A DNA stretch of 64,000 nucleotides. Origin: an uncultured Bacteroides sp. GTDB lineage: Bacteria; Bacteroidota; Bacteroidia; Bacteroidales; UBA932. The notes beneath the pieces were generated by a model. It saw nothing but the letters and a program-made list of their open reading frames with translations. It searched no databases and was not told the origin of the DNA. The stretch covers positions 1 through 64,000 of the forward strand of contig UREV01000001.1 of assembly GCA_900546925.1 (NCBI GenBank), given 5' to 3'. Shown here in pieces: positions 34,478 to 43,492 of this stretch. How positions within the stretch are numbered: position 1 is the stretch's first letter; each line of letters starts with the position of its first letter. The translations under genes were made by a program, and so were the position numbers.

Positions 34478-36469
34478 ATGAGAAAAACAGTACTTGTTTG
34501 GTTTACTATACTTGTGGCTTGTATCAGATTGGGGGCTTTTTCCATCGACAGGATGGAACCCCCGTTCTGGTATACAGGTATGAAAAACACGGAATTACAG
34601 GTGATGTTCCATGGAGAAGACTTGGCCTCCTCTAAATTTAGTATGAAGTCGTATCCTGGAGTTAGTGTGAAAGAAATATGCCGACTGGATAATCCCAATT
34701 ATCTGGTTGTTTATTTGAATATTTCAGAAAGTGCTGAGCCGGGGGAGCTCAGTTTTGAATTTCGGAAAGATCGTAAGGTACTCTCCAGGAAACTTGAACT
34801 TAGAAGCCGAAATGCGAAACCCGGGGCGATGGGATTCTCTTCAGCGGATGTACTTTACCTGATAATGCCTGATAGATTTTCTAATGGTAATCCTGATAAC
34901 GATGTGCTTGATGGATATGCCGTAGATCGTAATGGTGGAGGACGGCATGGCGGTGATATTCAGGGGATTATTGATCATCTGGATTATATCGACAGCCTAG
35001 GAGTGACTGCCGTGTGGCTAAATCCTGTGCAGTTTAACAAAGGAGGTCAGTCACATGGTTATGCGATTTCCGACTACTATATGGTAGATCCGAGATTGGG
35101 CTCGAATGAAGAATACTGCTCTATGATCGATATTGCCCATAGTAAAGGCATAAAGGTGGTTATGGATATGATATTCAATCATTCTGGAATTAATCACTGG
35201 TGGATAGAAGATATTCCTTCATCAGATTGGTTTAATCAGAATTGGTATGCAGAACAAGCTTCGGAAAGAATGCGTAATCCGAGAAATAACCAGCAGTCTG
35301 GGTGGGGACGTCGAAATCAAATTAATCTTCCATCTTCGATAGAAGAATTTGAATCATTGCCGCAAGAAGAGAAGGATAAGATAATTGCACATAGTGTCAA
35401 GGCCCCTGGCACCCTTGTAAATACGACTCATTATAAATGGGTTCTCATGGATCCGCATGCGCCGGACAGTGAAAAAGATATTCTTGTGGACGGATGGTTC
35501 ACTGCAGGTATGCCTGATTTGAACCAAAGGAACAGGCATTTGGGCAAATATCTGATACAGAATAGTATTTGGTGGATAGAATATTCCAGAATAGATGGTA
35601 TTCGTATGGATACATACCCATATGCAGACTATGACTTTATGACAGAATGGTGCCGGGAAATCGAAACCGAATATCCGGATTTCAACATCGTAGGCGAGGG
35701 ATGGTATCCACGTAATTCAGCTGCAGGATGGTGGCAGAGAAACTCATCTGTCAATGATTCTGACTCTCACCTGAAAACAGTTATGGACTTCGATTTGACA
35801 TTTACGGCGAAACGTGAATTCTTGAAGGAGAGTAATACTTCAGAGGGCTCAGAAGCAGGCCTCTTTAAGATTTACGAGTGCCTTACTCAAGACTTTTTGA
35901 TTCCTGATCCGGATAATGTTCTGGTCTTTCTGGATAATCATGATATTGCCAGATTTATGGATGAAGGGGATCCTATCTGGAAATTCAAGCAGGGTGCAGC
36001 CTTTTTACTTACAACCAGGGGCATTCCGCAGATATACTATGGAACCGAAATCGCTATGGCCGGTCCGAAGTCCCTGAGAGCTGATTTTCCAGGAGGCTGG
36101 AAAGAGGATAAGGTCAATGCCTTTACTCCGGCAGGTCGTTCGGAGTATCAGAACGAATGTTGGAGCTATATGAGTAAACTTCTTAATTGGAGACGTTCTT
36201 CAAATGCTGTAAAGGCGGGAAAACTAATTCATTATACCCCAGATAATATCTCTAAATGCTATGTGTATGCACGCACTGATGGTAAAGATACAGTCTTGGT
36301 TATTCTAAATGGCAGTGATACTATAAGGGTCCTTGATGAGACTCGCTTTTCGGAGGTTATAGGCAATAATACTAAAGGCCGTGATGTTGTTACGGAAGTC
36401 GACATTGATCTGACCAAACCTATAATCATTCCGGCCCGTGCGGCATACGTTCTCGAGTTAGGAAAATAA
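34478..36469 (+). CDS. GH13 alpha-glucanase, neopullulanase/cyclomaltodextrinase type
   Basis: A 663-residue GH13 enzyme with a signal peptide. An N-terminal Cyc-maltodext_N-like domain (MEPPFWYTGMKNTELQVMFH) precedes the catalytic barrel. Conserved regions: DMIFNH (230-235), GIRMD with nucleophile Asp378, acid/base Glu407 in GEGW, and transition-state stabiliser Asp489 in FLDNHD. A C-terminal beta domain follows. This is the SusA-like type that cuts alpha-1,4 bonds of maltooligosaccharides, cyclodextrins or pullulan. The open frame continues back to 34256 inside susD, but ATG 34478 has the signal peptide and follows the SusD stop directly. A paralogue is the third enzyme of the locus. Confidence 0.93.
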   Translation: MRKTVLVWFTILVACIRLGAFSIDRMEPPFWYTGMKNTELQVMFHGEDLASSKFSMKSYPGVSVKEICRLDNPNYLVVYLNISESAEPGELSFEFRKDRKVLSRKLELRSRNAKPGAMGFSSADVLYLIMPDRFSNGNPDNDVLDGYAVDRNGGGRHGGDIQGIIDHLDYIDSLGVTAVWLNPVQFNKGGQSHGYAISDYYMVDPRLGSNEEYCSMIDIAHSKGIKVVMDMIFNHSGINHWWIEDIPSSDWFNQNWYAEQASERMRNPRNNQQSGWGRRNQINLPSSIEEFESLPQEEKDKIIAHSVKAPGTLVNTTHYKWVLMDPHAPDSEKDILVDGWFTAGMPDLNQRNRHLGKYLIQNSIWWIEYSRIDGIRMDTYPYADYDFMTEWCREIETEYPDFNIVGEGWYPRNSAAGWWQRNSSVNDSDSHLKTVMDFDLTFTAKREFLKESNTSEGSEAGLFKIYECLTQDFLIPDPDNVLVFLDNHDIARFMDEGDPIWKFKQGAAFLLTTRGIPQIYYGTEIAMAGPKSLRADFPGGWKEDKVNAFTPAGRSEYQNECWSYMSKLLNWRRSSNAVKAGKLIHYTPDNISKCYVYARTDGKDTVLVILNGSDTIRVLDETRFSEVIGNNTKGRDVVTEVDIDLTKPIIIPARAAYVLELGK

Positions 36470-36479
36470 TTGAAAATAT

Positions 36480-38873
36480 ATGAAATTGTTTAAAATAGTT
36501 ATATCTGCATTTTTTCTGACTATGGCTTGGTCGATGGCTGCGGACAATAATCCGATAGCCGATTCTCGGGCGCAAGTGATTTCCGGCAATGCGAGATTTA
36601 CCATACTTACGGATCGTCTTATCCGTATGGAATGGGCTGAAGACCGAAAGTTTGAGGATCATGCAACTCTCGCCGTAGTAAACAGATGCCTTCCGGTCCC
36701 TGAATATAAAGTGTCTCGCCGTGGAGATAATCTGACGATACGTACATCTTCTATAGTTCTGGTTTACAAAGGATCTGACAGGTTTGATGAAAACAATCTT
36801 TCAGTTTCATTCAAAATGAAAGGCAAAACCATTGAGTGGAATCTTGGATCAGATGATTCCGGGAATCTTATGGGAACTGCAAGGACACTGGATGGTTGCC
36901 AAGGAGCGGACAGGATAAACAACAACGATCCGATGGAAAAGGGAATTATTTCCCGAGATGGCTGGGCAGTAGTGGATGAAAGCGGCAGACATATTTTCGA
37001 AAAAGATTCTTCGGATTGGGGGGAATGGGTTTATGAGAGACCTGATAAGAACGCCCAGGATTTATATTTATTTGCCTATGGTCATGATTATAAGTCGGCA
37101 CTTTGTGATTTTACCAAGATAGCAGGCAAGATTCCTATGCCGCCGAAGTACGTCTTCGGATATTGGTGGAGCCGTTTTAAGGCTTATTCGGATGAGGAAT
37201 TTTTGGAACTTGCTTCTGAATTCAGGACTAGAAAACTTCCTATCGATATAATGGTCATTGACATGGACTGGCATGAAACGTGGCAAAGGAGCGCAAGGAA
37301 ATATCGCAAGGATGAGTTTGGACAAGGAATCGGCTGGACTGGATATAGTTGGAACAGAGATCTTTTTGCGGATCCTGAGGGCTTTCTTAATGAATTGCAT
37401 AGTATGAAGATTAAGACATCCTTAAATCTTCATCCTGCATCCGGTATCAGTCCGCGTGAGGACTCGTATTCTGCTTTTGTAGAAGATTATCTTTCTCGTA
37501 ATACAGAATATGATGGCCCCGAAGGCTACGTTTATAAGGGAGGAGAATCTCTTTTGGGCGGCAAAACGGCTAAGGCCGGATACCATGCCCCTGTCCCGTT
37601 CAGAATGAGCCAGAAAAGTTGGGCCAATGCCTATTTTCAGACAGTTATTCACCCTCTTGAAAAACAAGGCGTTGACTTCTGGTGGCTTGATTGGCAGCAA
37701 TGGAAACAAAGTAAATATCTTGATGGCCTGAGTAATACATTTTGGCTTAATTATACATTTTTTAATGATAAAGTCAGGATGCACAGAGATCTTCCTGCTT
37801 CAGAGGCGCCGCGTCCGATGACTTATCACAGATGGGGAGGTTTAGGCAGTCATAGATATCAGATCGGCTTTTCTGGAGATACCCACATATTGTGGTCAGT
37901 ATTGGCATATCTGCCATATTTCACAGCTACAGCGTCAAATGTGGGTTATGGGTATTGGGGACATGACTTCGGTGGTCATATGCAAAGAACGAATGATCCG
38001 ACGGACCCTGAACTCTATACCAGATGGCTTCAATATGGAGTCTTTTCGCCCTTGTTCAAGACGCATTGTACAAGTTCGGAAATCATAGAAAGGCGTTTCT
38101 GGATGTTTCCGGACCACTTTGAATATATGAAGCAGGCACTTGAACTCAGGTATTCTCTTACTCCTTACATCTATGATGCGGCCCGTCAGGCCTATGATAC
38201 AGGTGTCTCTATCTGTCGTCCGATGTATTATTCTTATCCCGAGGATGATGAAGCATATTCATATAAAGAACAATATATGTTTGGCGACAATATACTCGCA
38301 GCAACTATCTGTACGCCAATAGATAAAGAGACAGGTCTTGCAGAGCGTAAAGTATGGCTTCCCGATGGATGGTGGTATGATATGGCCCATAAGAAACTAT
38401 TGAAAGGTGGGCAAGTTTATACTATCGGTTATTCGATTGGGGAAAACGCATGGTTTGTCCGAGCAGGTTCGATTTTGCCAATGGCGAGACAGGGGATCCA
38501 GAACCTCCAAGACAAAAGCAATGAATTGCGTCTATTTGTCGCTCCTGGATATGGGAAGAGTAGTTACACTCATTATGAGGATGATGAAGAGAGCCAAGCC
38601 TATGATAGTGAATACGCTACTACAAAAATTGCTAAAACTTCCACATCGAAATCTTGCTCGGTGACAATCTTTGCGCGTGAGGGCAAGTACAAAGGCATTG
38701 ACCCGAACCGGAACTGGACCTTATTGTTCGGAGGCCTGGACAAGAAGCCTTCTTCGGTTGAGGTCTCTGGAATAGAGTCTGAGTTTCTTTATGATGCTGA
38801 TGCTCAGGAAGCTACGGTCTTGCTCGGGTCAATGCCTGCTGATAGGGAAATTGAAGTAACTGTTGTTTATTAA
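36480..38873 (+). CDS. GH31 alpha-glucosidase
   Basis: A 797-residue GH31 enzyme with a signal peptide (SAFFLTMAWSMAAD). An N-terminal galactose-mutarotase-like beta domain precedes the barrel. The nucleophile is Asp404 in GVDFWWLDWQQW, and the acid/base is Asp467 in GFSGDTHILW. Other GH31 blocks are PPKYVFGYWWSRF, DIMVIDMDWHETW and GVFSPLFKTHC. The WLDWQQ form, rather than WxDMNE, is found in a subgroup of bacterial GH31 enzymes. It should release glucose from non-reducing ends in the periplasm (SusB-like role). It starts 10 nt after the first GH13 gene, so it is in the same operon. Confidence 0.93.
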   Translation: MKLFKIVISAFFLTMAWSMAADNNPIADSRAQVISGNARFTILTDRLIRMEWAEDRKFEDHATLAVVNRCLPVPEYKVSRRGDNLTIRTSSIVLVYKGSDRFDENNLSVSFKMKGKTIEWNLGSDDSGNLMGTARTLDGCQGADRINNNDPMEKGIISRDGWAVVDESGRHIFEKDSSDWGEWVYERPDKNAQDLYLFAYGHDYKSALCDFTKIAGKIPMPPKYVFGYWWSRFKAYSDEEFLELASEFRTRKLPIDIMVIDMDWHETWQRSARKYRKDEFGQGIGWTGYSWNRDLFADPEGFLNELHSMKIKTSLNLHPASGISPREDSYSAFVEDYLSRNTEYDGPEGYVYKGGESLLGGKTAKAGYHAPVPFRMSQKSWANAYFQTVIHPLEKQGVDFWWLDWQQWKQSKYLDGLSNTFWLNYTFFNDKVRMHRDLPASEAPRPMTYHRWGGLGSHRYQIGFSGDTHILWSVLAYLPYFTATASNVGYGYWGHDFGGHMQRTNDPTDPELYTRWLQYGVFSPLFKTHCTSSEIIERRFWMFPDHFEYMKQALELRYSLTPYIYDAARQAYDTGVSICRPMYYSYPEDDEAYSYKEQYMFGDNILAATICTPIDKETGLAERKVWLPDGWWYDMAHKKLLKGGQVYTIGYSIGENAWFVRAGSILPMARQGIQNLQDKSNELRLFVAPGYGKSSYTHYEDDEESQAYDSEYATTKIAKTSTSKSCSVTIFAREGKYKGIDPNRNWTLLFGGLDKKPSSVEVSGIESEFLYDADAQEATVLLGSMPADREIEVTVVY

Positions 38874-38886
38874 AAAACCGAATTGC

Positions 38887-40809
38887 ATGAATAAGATAAT
38901 TACAACACTTGTCGCTTTAGTCGTTTGTCTTGTTTCGACTGCCAAGGTCAAACCCGCTGATGAGTCGCAGATAACCAGGGTGGAACCGCCATGTTGGTGG
39001 ATAGGGATGAATACCTCCCTTCAAATTATGGTTCAGGGACCAAATATTAGTGAGTGTGAAGTGGAATTGGAAGGTAAGGGACTCAAGATAGATAAAGTGC
39101 ATAAGGCGGACAATCCGAATTTTATTTTTATTGATGTCGCTGTGGATAAGTCTGCCAAAGCTGGAGTATATGACTTGATTTTTACACGCGGGAAAAAGAA
39201 ATTCTACTATGCGTATGAATTTGGAACCAAAAGGACAGAATCCAGGGAAAGCTTTTCATCCAAAGACGTGATTTATTTGATTGTTCCTGATAGGTTTTCC
39301 AATGGAGACCCTTCAAATGATTCTACGGAAAATACGGAGGAAAGTGCACGTAGGGAATCTCCTATGGGAAGACATGGTGGTGATATTCAAGGTATTATAA
39401 ATCATCTTGATTATATTGCAGACCTTGGAGCTACTGCTATTTGGTCCACTCCTCTTTTGGAAGATAATGCAAGACGCGGGTCGTATCATGGATATGCTTG
39501 CTCGGATTATTATAACATAGATTCTCGTTTTGGGAACAATGCGTTATATCGTGAAATGGTTTCCAAAGCTCACGAGAAGGGGCTAAAGATAATAATGGAT
39601 GTAGTGACGAATCATTGTGGAACGGAGCATTGGTGGATGAAGGATATGCCATTTACGGATTGGATTCATATGAATGAGCCATATTTTAACTCTAATCATA
39701 TGTATTCTCTTGCTCTCGATCCGCATGCTTCATCATCAGATAAAAAAATTATGGAAGATGGCTGGTTTTCGAGGGGAATGCCTGATATGAATCTGGATAA
39801 TCCATATTTGCTTAAATATTTTCAGCAGTGGGCCATATGGTGGATTGAGTATTCCGGATTGGATGGATTCAGAGTAGATACATACTTCTATAATGAGAAG
39901 CTTCCTATGGCTGCATGGTGTAAGGCTGTGACAGATGAGTACCCATGGTTCAACATTGTAGGCGAGAATTGGAATTCAAATCCGGATATGGTCGCTTATT
40001 GGCAGAAAGGTCATTTGAATCCGGATGGCTTCGAGTCGGAACTTCCTTCGGTTATGGATTTTCCGTTGAGGGATGCAGTGAATGGCGCCCTTCATCTTCC
40101 TCTCGCGTCGGAGGTAAATGCGGTTAGTGAGAGGGAAGGCAGACGGAAGCAAGGAGACATGAAGTCTGTTTATAGTACGATAGCAAGAGATTTCCAGTAT
40201 TCGGACTTGAATAAAGTGTTGCTTTTCTGGTCAAATCATGACACTGCACGTATCGGAGATGTTTTCGGCGGTAGTTATGATAAGATGAAATTGGCCTTTG
40301 CTATGCTTGCGACTATGAGGGGAATGCCACAGATGTTCTATGGGGATGAATTGATGTTTACTATAGGGACCTCTCGTCGAGATGATGGTCGGCTTAGAAT
40401 GGACTTCCCCGGAGGATGGGAGGGTGATTCTATAGATTTGTTTAGTGAAGGGGGCCGCAAGGAAGCTGCGAAATCTGCACAATGGGCTGGCGCGGCAGAT
40501 TTACATGAATATGTAAAAACCTTATTGACCTGGCGTAAAGGAAAGGATGTGATCCACACCGGTAAGACGATGCATTTTATTCCTGAGGATAATACTTATG
40601 CGTACTTCAGGTATAATGATACGGATTTAGTATTCGTTTTCTTGAATAATTCAGACAAAAACGCCAATGTGACTTGGTCTCGGTTCTCTGAAATGACATC
40701 AGGCCTCAGAGGAGGTGTTAATGTTCTTACTGGTGGTGAGATAGAAATTTCCGATGCCACTGTTGTGCCGGCAAATACTGCGTTGATTGTGGAATATAAA
40801 AGATACTAA
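38887..40809 (+). CDS. GH13 alpha-glucanase, second neopullulanase-like enzyme of the locus
   Basis: A 640-residue GH13 enzyme related to the one at 34478-36469. It has a signal peptide and the N-terminal domain VEPPCWWIGMNTSLQIMVQG. The catalytic residues are at DVVTNH (238-243), nucleophile Asp331 in GFRVD, acid/base Glu360 in GENW and Asp452 in WSNHD. Compared with the first enzyme it lacks the ~40-residue insertion after the first region (RRNQINLPSSIEEF), so the specificities may differ. ATG 38887 is chosen over 38863 because it begins the signal peptide. It is the last gene of the operon and overlaps the convergent LytTR gene by 4 nt. Confidence 0.92.
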   Translation: MNKIITTLVALVVCLVSTAKVKPADESQITRVEPPCWWIGMNTSLQIMVQGPNISECEVELEGKGLKIDKVHKADNPNFIFIDVAVDKSAKAGVYDLIFTRGKKKFYYAYEFGTKRTESRESFSSKDVIYLIVPDRFSNGDPSNDSTENTEESARRESPMGRHGGDIQGIINHLDYIADLGATAIWSTPLLEDNARRGSYHGYACSDYYNIDSRFGNNALYREMVSKAHEKGLKIIMDVVTNHCGTEHWWMKDMPFTDWIHMNEPYFNSNHMYSLALDPHASSSDKKIMEDGWFSRGMPDMNLDNPYLLKYFQQWAIWWIEYSGLDGFRVDTYFYNEKLPMAAWCKAVTDEYPWFNIVGENWNSNPDMVAYWQKGHLNPDGFESELPSVMDFPLRDAVNGALHLPLASEVNAVSEREGRRKQGDMKSVYSTIARDFQYSDLNKVLLFWSNHDTARIGDVFGGSYDKMKLAFAMLATMRGMPQMFYGDELMFTIGTSRRDDGRLRMDFPGGWEGDSIDLFSEGGRKEAAKSAQWAGAADLHEYVKTLLTWRKGKDVIHTGKTMHFIPEDNTYAYFRYNDTDLVFVFLNNSDKNANVTWSRFSEMTSGLRGGVNVLTGGEIEISDATVVPANTALIVEYKRY

Positions 40810-41576
40810 TTGCTGATCCAAGAGAGGAAGTTTTTAGCTCTGGCTCTGGATACAATTAGTTTGCAGTAAATATTGTTTTCGTCCTTGAGTGGGTGGCTGA
40901 TGCTTAGATGAAGTTGCCCATTCAAGGACTTTGTTATGCAATTCACGACGTCTTTAGATATTATTAACCCTCTGGAGGCTCGGAAAAATTTGTTCGGGTT
41001 TACAGAAGACATAATAAAGTCCAGTGTTTCGCTGAAACAAATTTTTTCTCCGAGTTTACTCACGGCAAAACTATCTTTGTTTTCTGAGAAGAAATATGCT
41101 ATATCTTCCACTTTTAAGGAGCAGACTCGACTATTTGTGTGTATAATAATCGATTCTTGGTAATTTCTCCCTTCAATAATATCTGTTTCGAGGAGTTTTT
41201 GAATAGTGTGTTGTTTAAGATTATCCTTGCGGCATCTTTCCACTGCTCGTTTGAGATTATCTTCTTTTATTGGTTTTAGTAGATAATCTATGCAATTTTT
41301 CTCAAATGCATCTATTGCGTATTTGTCGTATGCGGTAGTAACTATAACGTGGCTTTTGATGGTGGTATTGCGAAATATGTCGAAACATGTTCCGTCAGAG
41401 AGGATGACATCCATGAAGATTATGTCTGGTTGAGGCGTGCTTTGATTTAGAAAATTGATACTCTCAGTGACGCTGCTTGCGGTTTTAATGATCTCAATAT
41501 CAGGAAATAATTTCTCGATGGCAGACACAAGAAGATTTCTTGCGATTGTTTCGTCTTCTATAACAAGAGCTTTCAT
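40806..41576 (-). CDS. LytTR-family response regulator, no adjacent kinase
   Basis: A 256-residue regulator similar to the one at 27220-27984. The receiver has VIEDETIA, Asp in IFMDVILSDGTCF, VTTAYDKYA and Lys in YLLKPIKEDN. The LytTR domain contains ESIIIHTNSRVCSLKVEDIA and FFRASRGLIISKDVV. The open frame starts at 41642, but MKALVIEDE at 41576 is the family start. It has no neighbouring kinase, and its 3' end interlocks with the last GH13 gene (4-nt convergent overlap). It may respond to the LytS at 27998-29386 or to another sensor; this is unknown. Confidence 0.9.
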   Translation of the reverse strand: MKALVIEDETIARNLLVSAIEKLFPDIEIIKTASSVTESINFLNQSTPQPDIIFMDVILSDGTCFDIFRNTTIKSHVIVTTAYDKYAIDAFEKNCIDYLLKPIKEDNLKRAVERCRKDNLKQHTIQKLLETDIIEGRNYQESIIIHTNSRVCSLKVEDIAYFFSENKDSFAVSKLGEKICFSETLDFIMSSVNPNKFFRASRGLIISKDVVNCITKSLNGQLHLSISHPLKDENNIYCKLIVSRARAKNFLSWISN

Positions 41577-41601
41577 ATGAGATAAGTTGTATGTTACGGG
41601 A

Positions 41602-41609
41602 CAAAAGTA
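41602..41609 (-). promoter_or_regulatory. -7 box of the second LytTR gene
   Basis: CAAAAGTA reads TACTTTTG on the minus strand, 26 nt from the ATG at 41576. The -33 is not clear. Confidence 0.45.
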
Positions 41610-41684
41610 CCAGTTTTGTTTCGAAATTACAACTATTATCAATAAATCGATGTGATAATATTACAAACCTTTGGTATTTTATAG

Positions 41685-41724
41685 AAAAAACGTTAAATTG
41701 CACGATGATTTAGATCAGAACGTT
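41685..41724 (+). promoter_or_regulatory. Candidate LacI operator half-sites / promoter of the lacI-type gene
   Basis: Two AACGTT-centred sequences (AAAAAACGTT at 41685-41694 and AGAACGTTTT at 41718-41727) lie 30 bp apart, just before the regulator start. LacI-family operators are palindromes with central CG, so autoregulation is plausible. A TTTG at 41670-41673 with a weak -7 20 nt on may be the promoter. Confidence 0.35.
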
Positions 41725-41746
41725 TTAATTTGAAGGTGTTTTAGTT

Positions 41747-42766
41747 ATGAAAAGAATTACTATCCGCGATGTAGCTCGTGAAGCCAAGGTTTCTGTTACG
41801 CTTGTTTCTTTCGTAATGAATGCAAAAAGAGACAAAGATGGAAATCTTGATTGCCCTGTAAATGTAGACACTGCGAAACGTGTGCTGCAGGTGGCACAGA
41901 GGCTTGGATATAGAAGAAATTTCGCTGCAGCATCGCTGAGAAGCGGTCGGTCGAACTCTATTGCAGTGATCCCAAATGATATCTCAAATAAATTCTTCGC
42001 AGGTATCTCCAGATGTATCGAGGATAAGGCGAAGAGTTATGGCTATACTGTTCTTTTCGCAAGCTCTGATGAAAGTGCGGAAAGACTTGAGAGTGTGATG
42101 GATGCAGTCCTTGCACACAATATCGACGGCGTGATCGTAGCCCCTTGTACAGGTGGCGAGGCCGCTATCCGCAAGGCTACTGATGCAGGTGTTCCTGTAG
42201 TGCTTCTCGATAGAGATATCGAAGACATGGAGAATGTCGGCAAAGTCCTTCTCGATGACCAGGAGGCCGGCAAGATGGCTACTGAACTGTTCCTCAAGAA
42301 CGGTTACAAAAACGTGGAGATGATTTCATACTCACTCGGAATCTCCAGCCTTCAGCAGCGTGAGAAAGGATACAAGGACGCCATGGCAGCCCATGGATTG
42401 GAGTCCAACGTTCATTATACTTCATATGCTACTGCAAATGAGGAAGTTCCTGCTATCATCAAGGATGCCATTTCCAGAGGAGTCAACGCCTTGTTTCTTC
42501 CTACTTACTCACTGTCAGCCCTTGTGCTCATGACCATGCGTGACCTCGGTCTCAAGACGCCAGAGGATATCGCTGTCATCGGATTCGACGTCAGTGACAT
42601 CTATCAGTTGTACTCTACCACTGTCACACACATCGTACAGCCTCTCAAGGAACTCGGTGAGAAATCTGTGGATACCCTTATCGGCATGATTCAGGGCAAA
42701 CCTGCGGCCGAGTCAGTGCTCAAGCCTGAAATGATAGAGGGCGGATCTACTGAAGCTAAGAAATAA
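41747..42766 (+). CDS. LacI-family transcriptional regulator
   Basis: A 339-residue regulator. The N-terminal helix-turn-helix is ITIRDVAREAKVSVTLVSFVMN with the hinge helix around GYRRNFAAASLRSGRS. The periplasmic-binding-like effector domain (~60-335) has SIAVIPNDISNKFFAGISRC, DGVIVAPC, PVVLLDRDI and DIAVIGFDVSDI. The hinge region is slightly long (RDKDGNLDCPVN insertion in the third helix area), as in many Bacteroidetes homologues. It probably senses a sugar or sugar phosphate. It may act on the adjacent alpha-glucan genes or elsewhere. It is a single gene with its own terminator. Confidence 0.93.
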   Translation: MKRITIRDVAREAKVSVTLVSFVMNAKRDKDGNLDCPVNVDTAKRVLQVAQRLGYRRNFAAASLRSGRSNSIAVIPNDISNKFFAGISRCIEDKAKSYGYTVLFASSDESAERLESVMDAVLAHNIDGVIVAPCTGGEAAIRKATDAGVPVVLLDRDIEDMENVGKVLLDDQEAGKMATELFLKNGYKNVEMISYSLGISSLQQREKGYKDAMAAHGLESNVHYTSYATANEEVPAIIKDAISRGVNALFLPTYSLSALVLMTMRDLGLKTPEDIAVIGFDVSDIYQLYSTTVTHIVQPLKELGEKSVDTLIGMIQGKPAAESVLKPEMIEGGSTEAKK

Positions 42767-42793
42767 TTGCTTCCAAACGCAGATTGTCATATT

Positions 42794-42829
42794 GTTCTGG
42801 CGGAAATTCTATCCCGTCAGAACTTTTTT
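42794..42829 (+). terminator. Terminator after the LacI-type gene
   Basis: GTTCTG pairs with CAGAAC at the base of a hairpin, followed by TTTTTT. Confidence 0.7.
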
Positions 42830-42862
42830 CGATTATAGAACTTAGATTAAAACGACATTGAC

Positions 42863-43462
42863 ATGGACAACGAACAACTTGTGACAGCCATCCGGTCAGG
42901 CGACAGAAAGGCCTTCGACCAGATGTGCCGGCTCTATTACGCGCAGTTGGTGCGATATGCCGGATTATTCCTGAACGGGGCCTGGTCGTACGATATCGTG
43001 CAGGAGGTCCTTGCCAATGTGTGGCTGAAGCGCGACAGGCTGGATCCTTCGAGACCCATCTACGGCTACCTCCTGCGCTCGGTTTTCAATCAGGCTGTAA
43101 ACTATTCCAAATCACATAACTACGCACAAAAATATGAAGCGTCTTACAAGGCGCGTATCGAAAGCATGCTCCACAGTTATGCCGATCCGGACAACAATCC
43201 TGTAATCGGCCGGATGTATTCCGAGGACATGTCCCATGAAATCGAAGCGTGCGTCAGCAGACTCTCCGACAAATGCCAGGAAGTCTTCCGCATGTGTTAC
43301 ATCGACGGCATGCCGCAAAAAGAAATCAGCGAACAGCTCGGCATCTCACTCAGCACCGTCGAGAACCACGTCTATTCGGCATTGAAACAGCTCCGAAAGA
43401 TGCTCCCGAAGGACGAACTTTTGCTGATAGCGCTCGTGGTATTAGGTACTAACGTCGGTTAG
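42863..43462 (+). CDS. ECF sigma-70 factor (Bacteroidetes FecI-like)
   Basis: A 199-residue sigma factor. Region 2 is at ~10-75 (AFDQMCRLYYAQLVRYAGLF, WSYDIVQEVLANVWLKRD) and region 4 at ~125-180 (LSDKCQEVFRMCYIDGMPQK, EISEQLGISLSTVENHVYSA). It is followed after 30 nt by the FecR-type anti-sigma gene, the normal order. The cognate outer-membrane transporter with an STN domain is normally next; here it starts 2.4 kb away at 46833. The pathway would be: SusC binds its substrate, signals via STN to FecR, and FecR releases this sigma factor. Confidence 0.95.
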   Translation: MDNEQLVTAIRSGDRKAFDQMCRLYYAQLVRYAGLFLNGAWSYDIVQEVLANVWLKRDRLDPSRPIYGYLLRSVFNQAVNYSKSHNYAQKYEASYKARIESMLHSYADPDNNPVIGRMYSEDMSHEIEACVSRLSDKCQEVFRMCYIDGMPQKEISEQLGISLSTVENHVYSALKQLRKMLPKDELLLIALVVLGTNVG

Positions 43463-43492
43463 ATTGTTTAATAGACAGATGATTGCAAGAAG

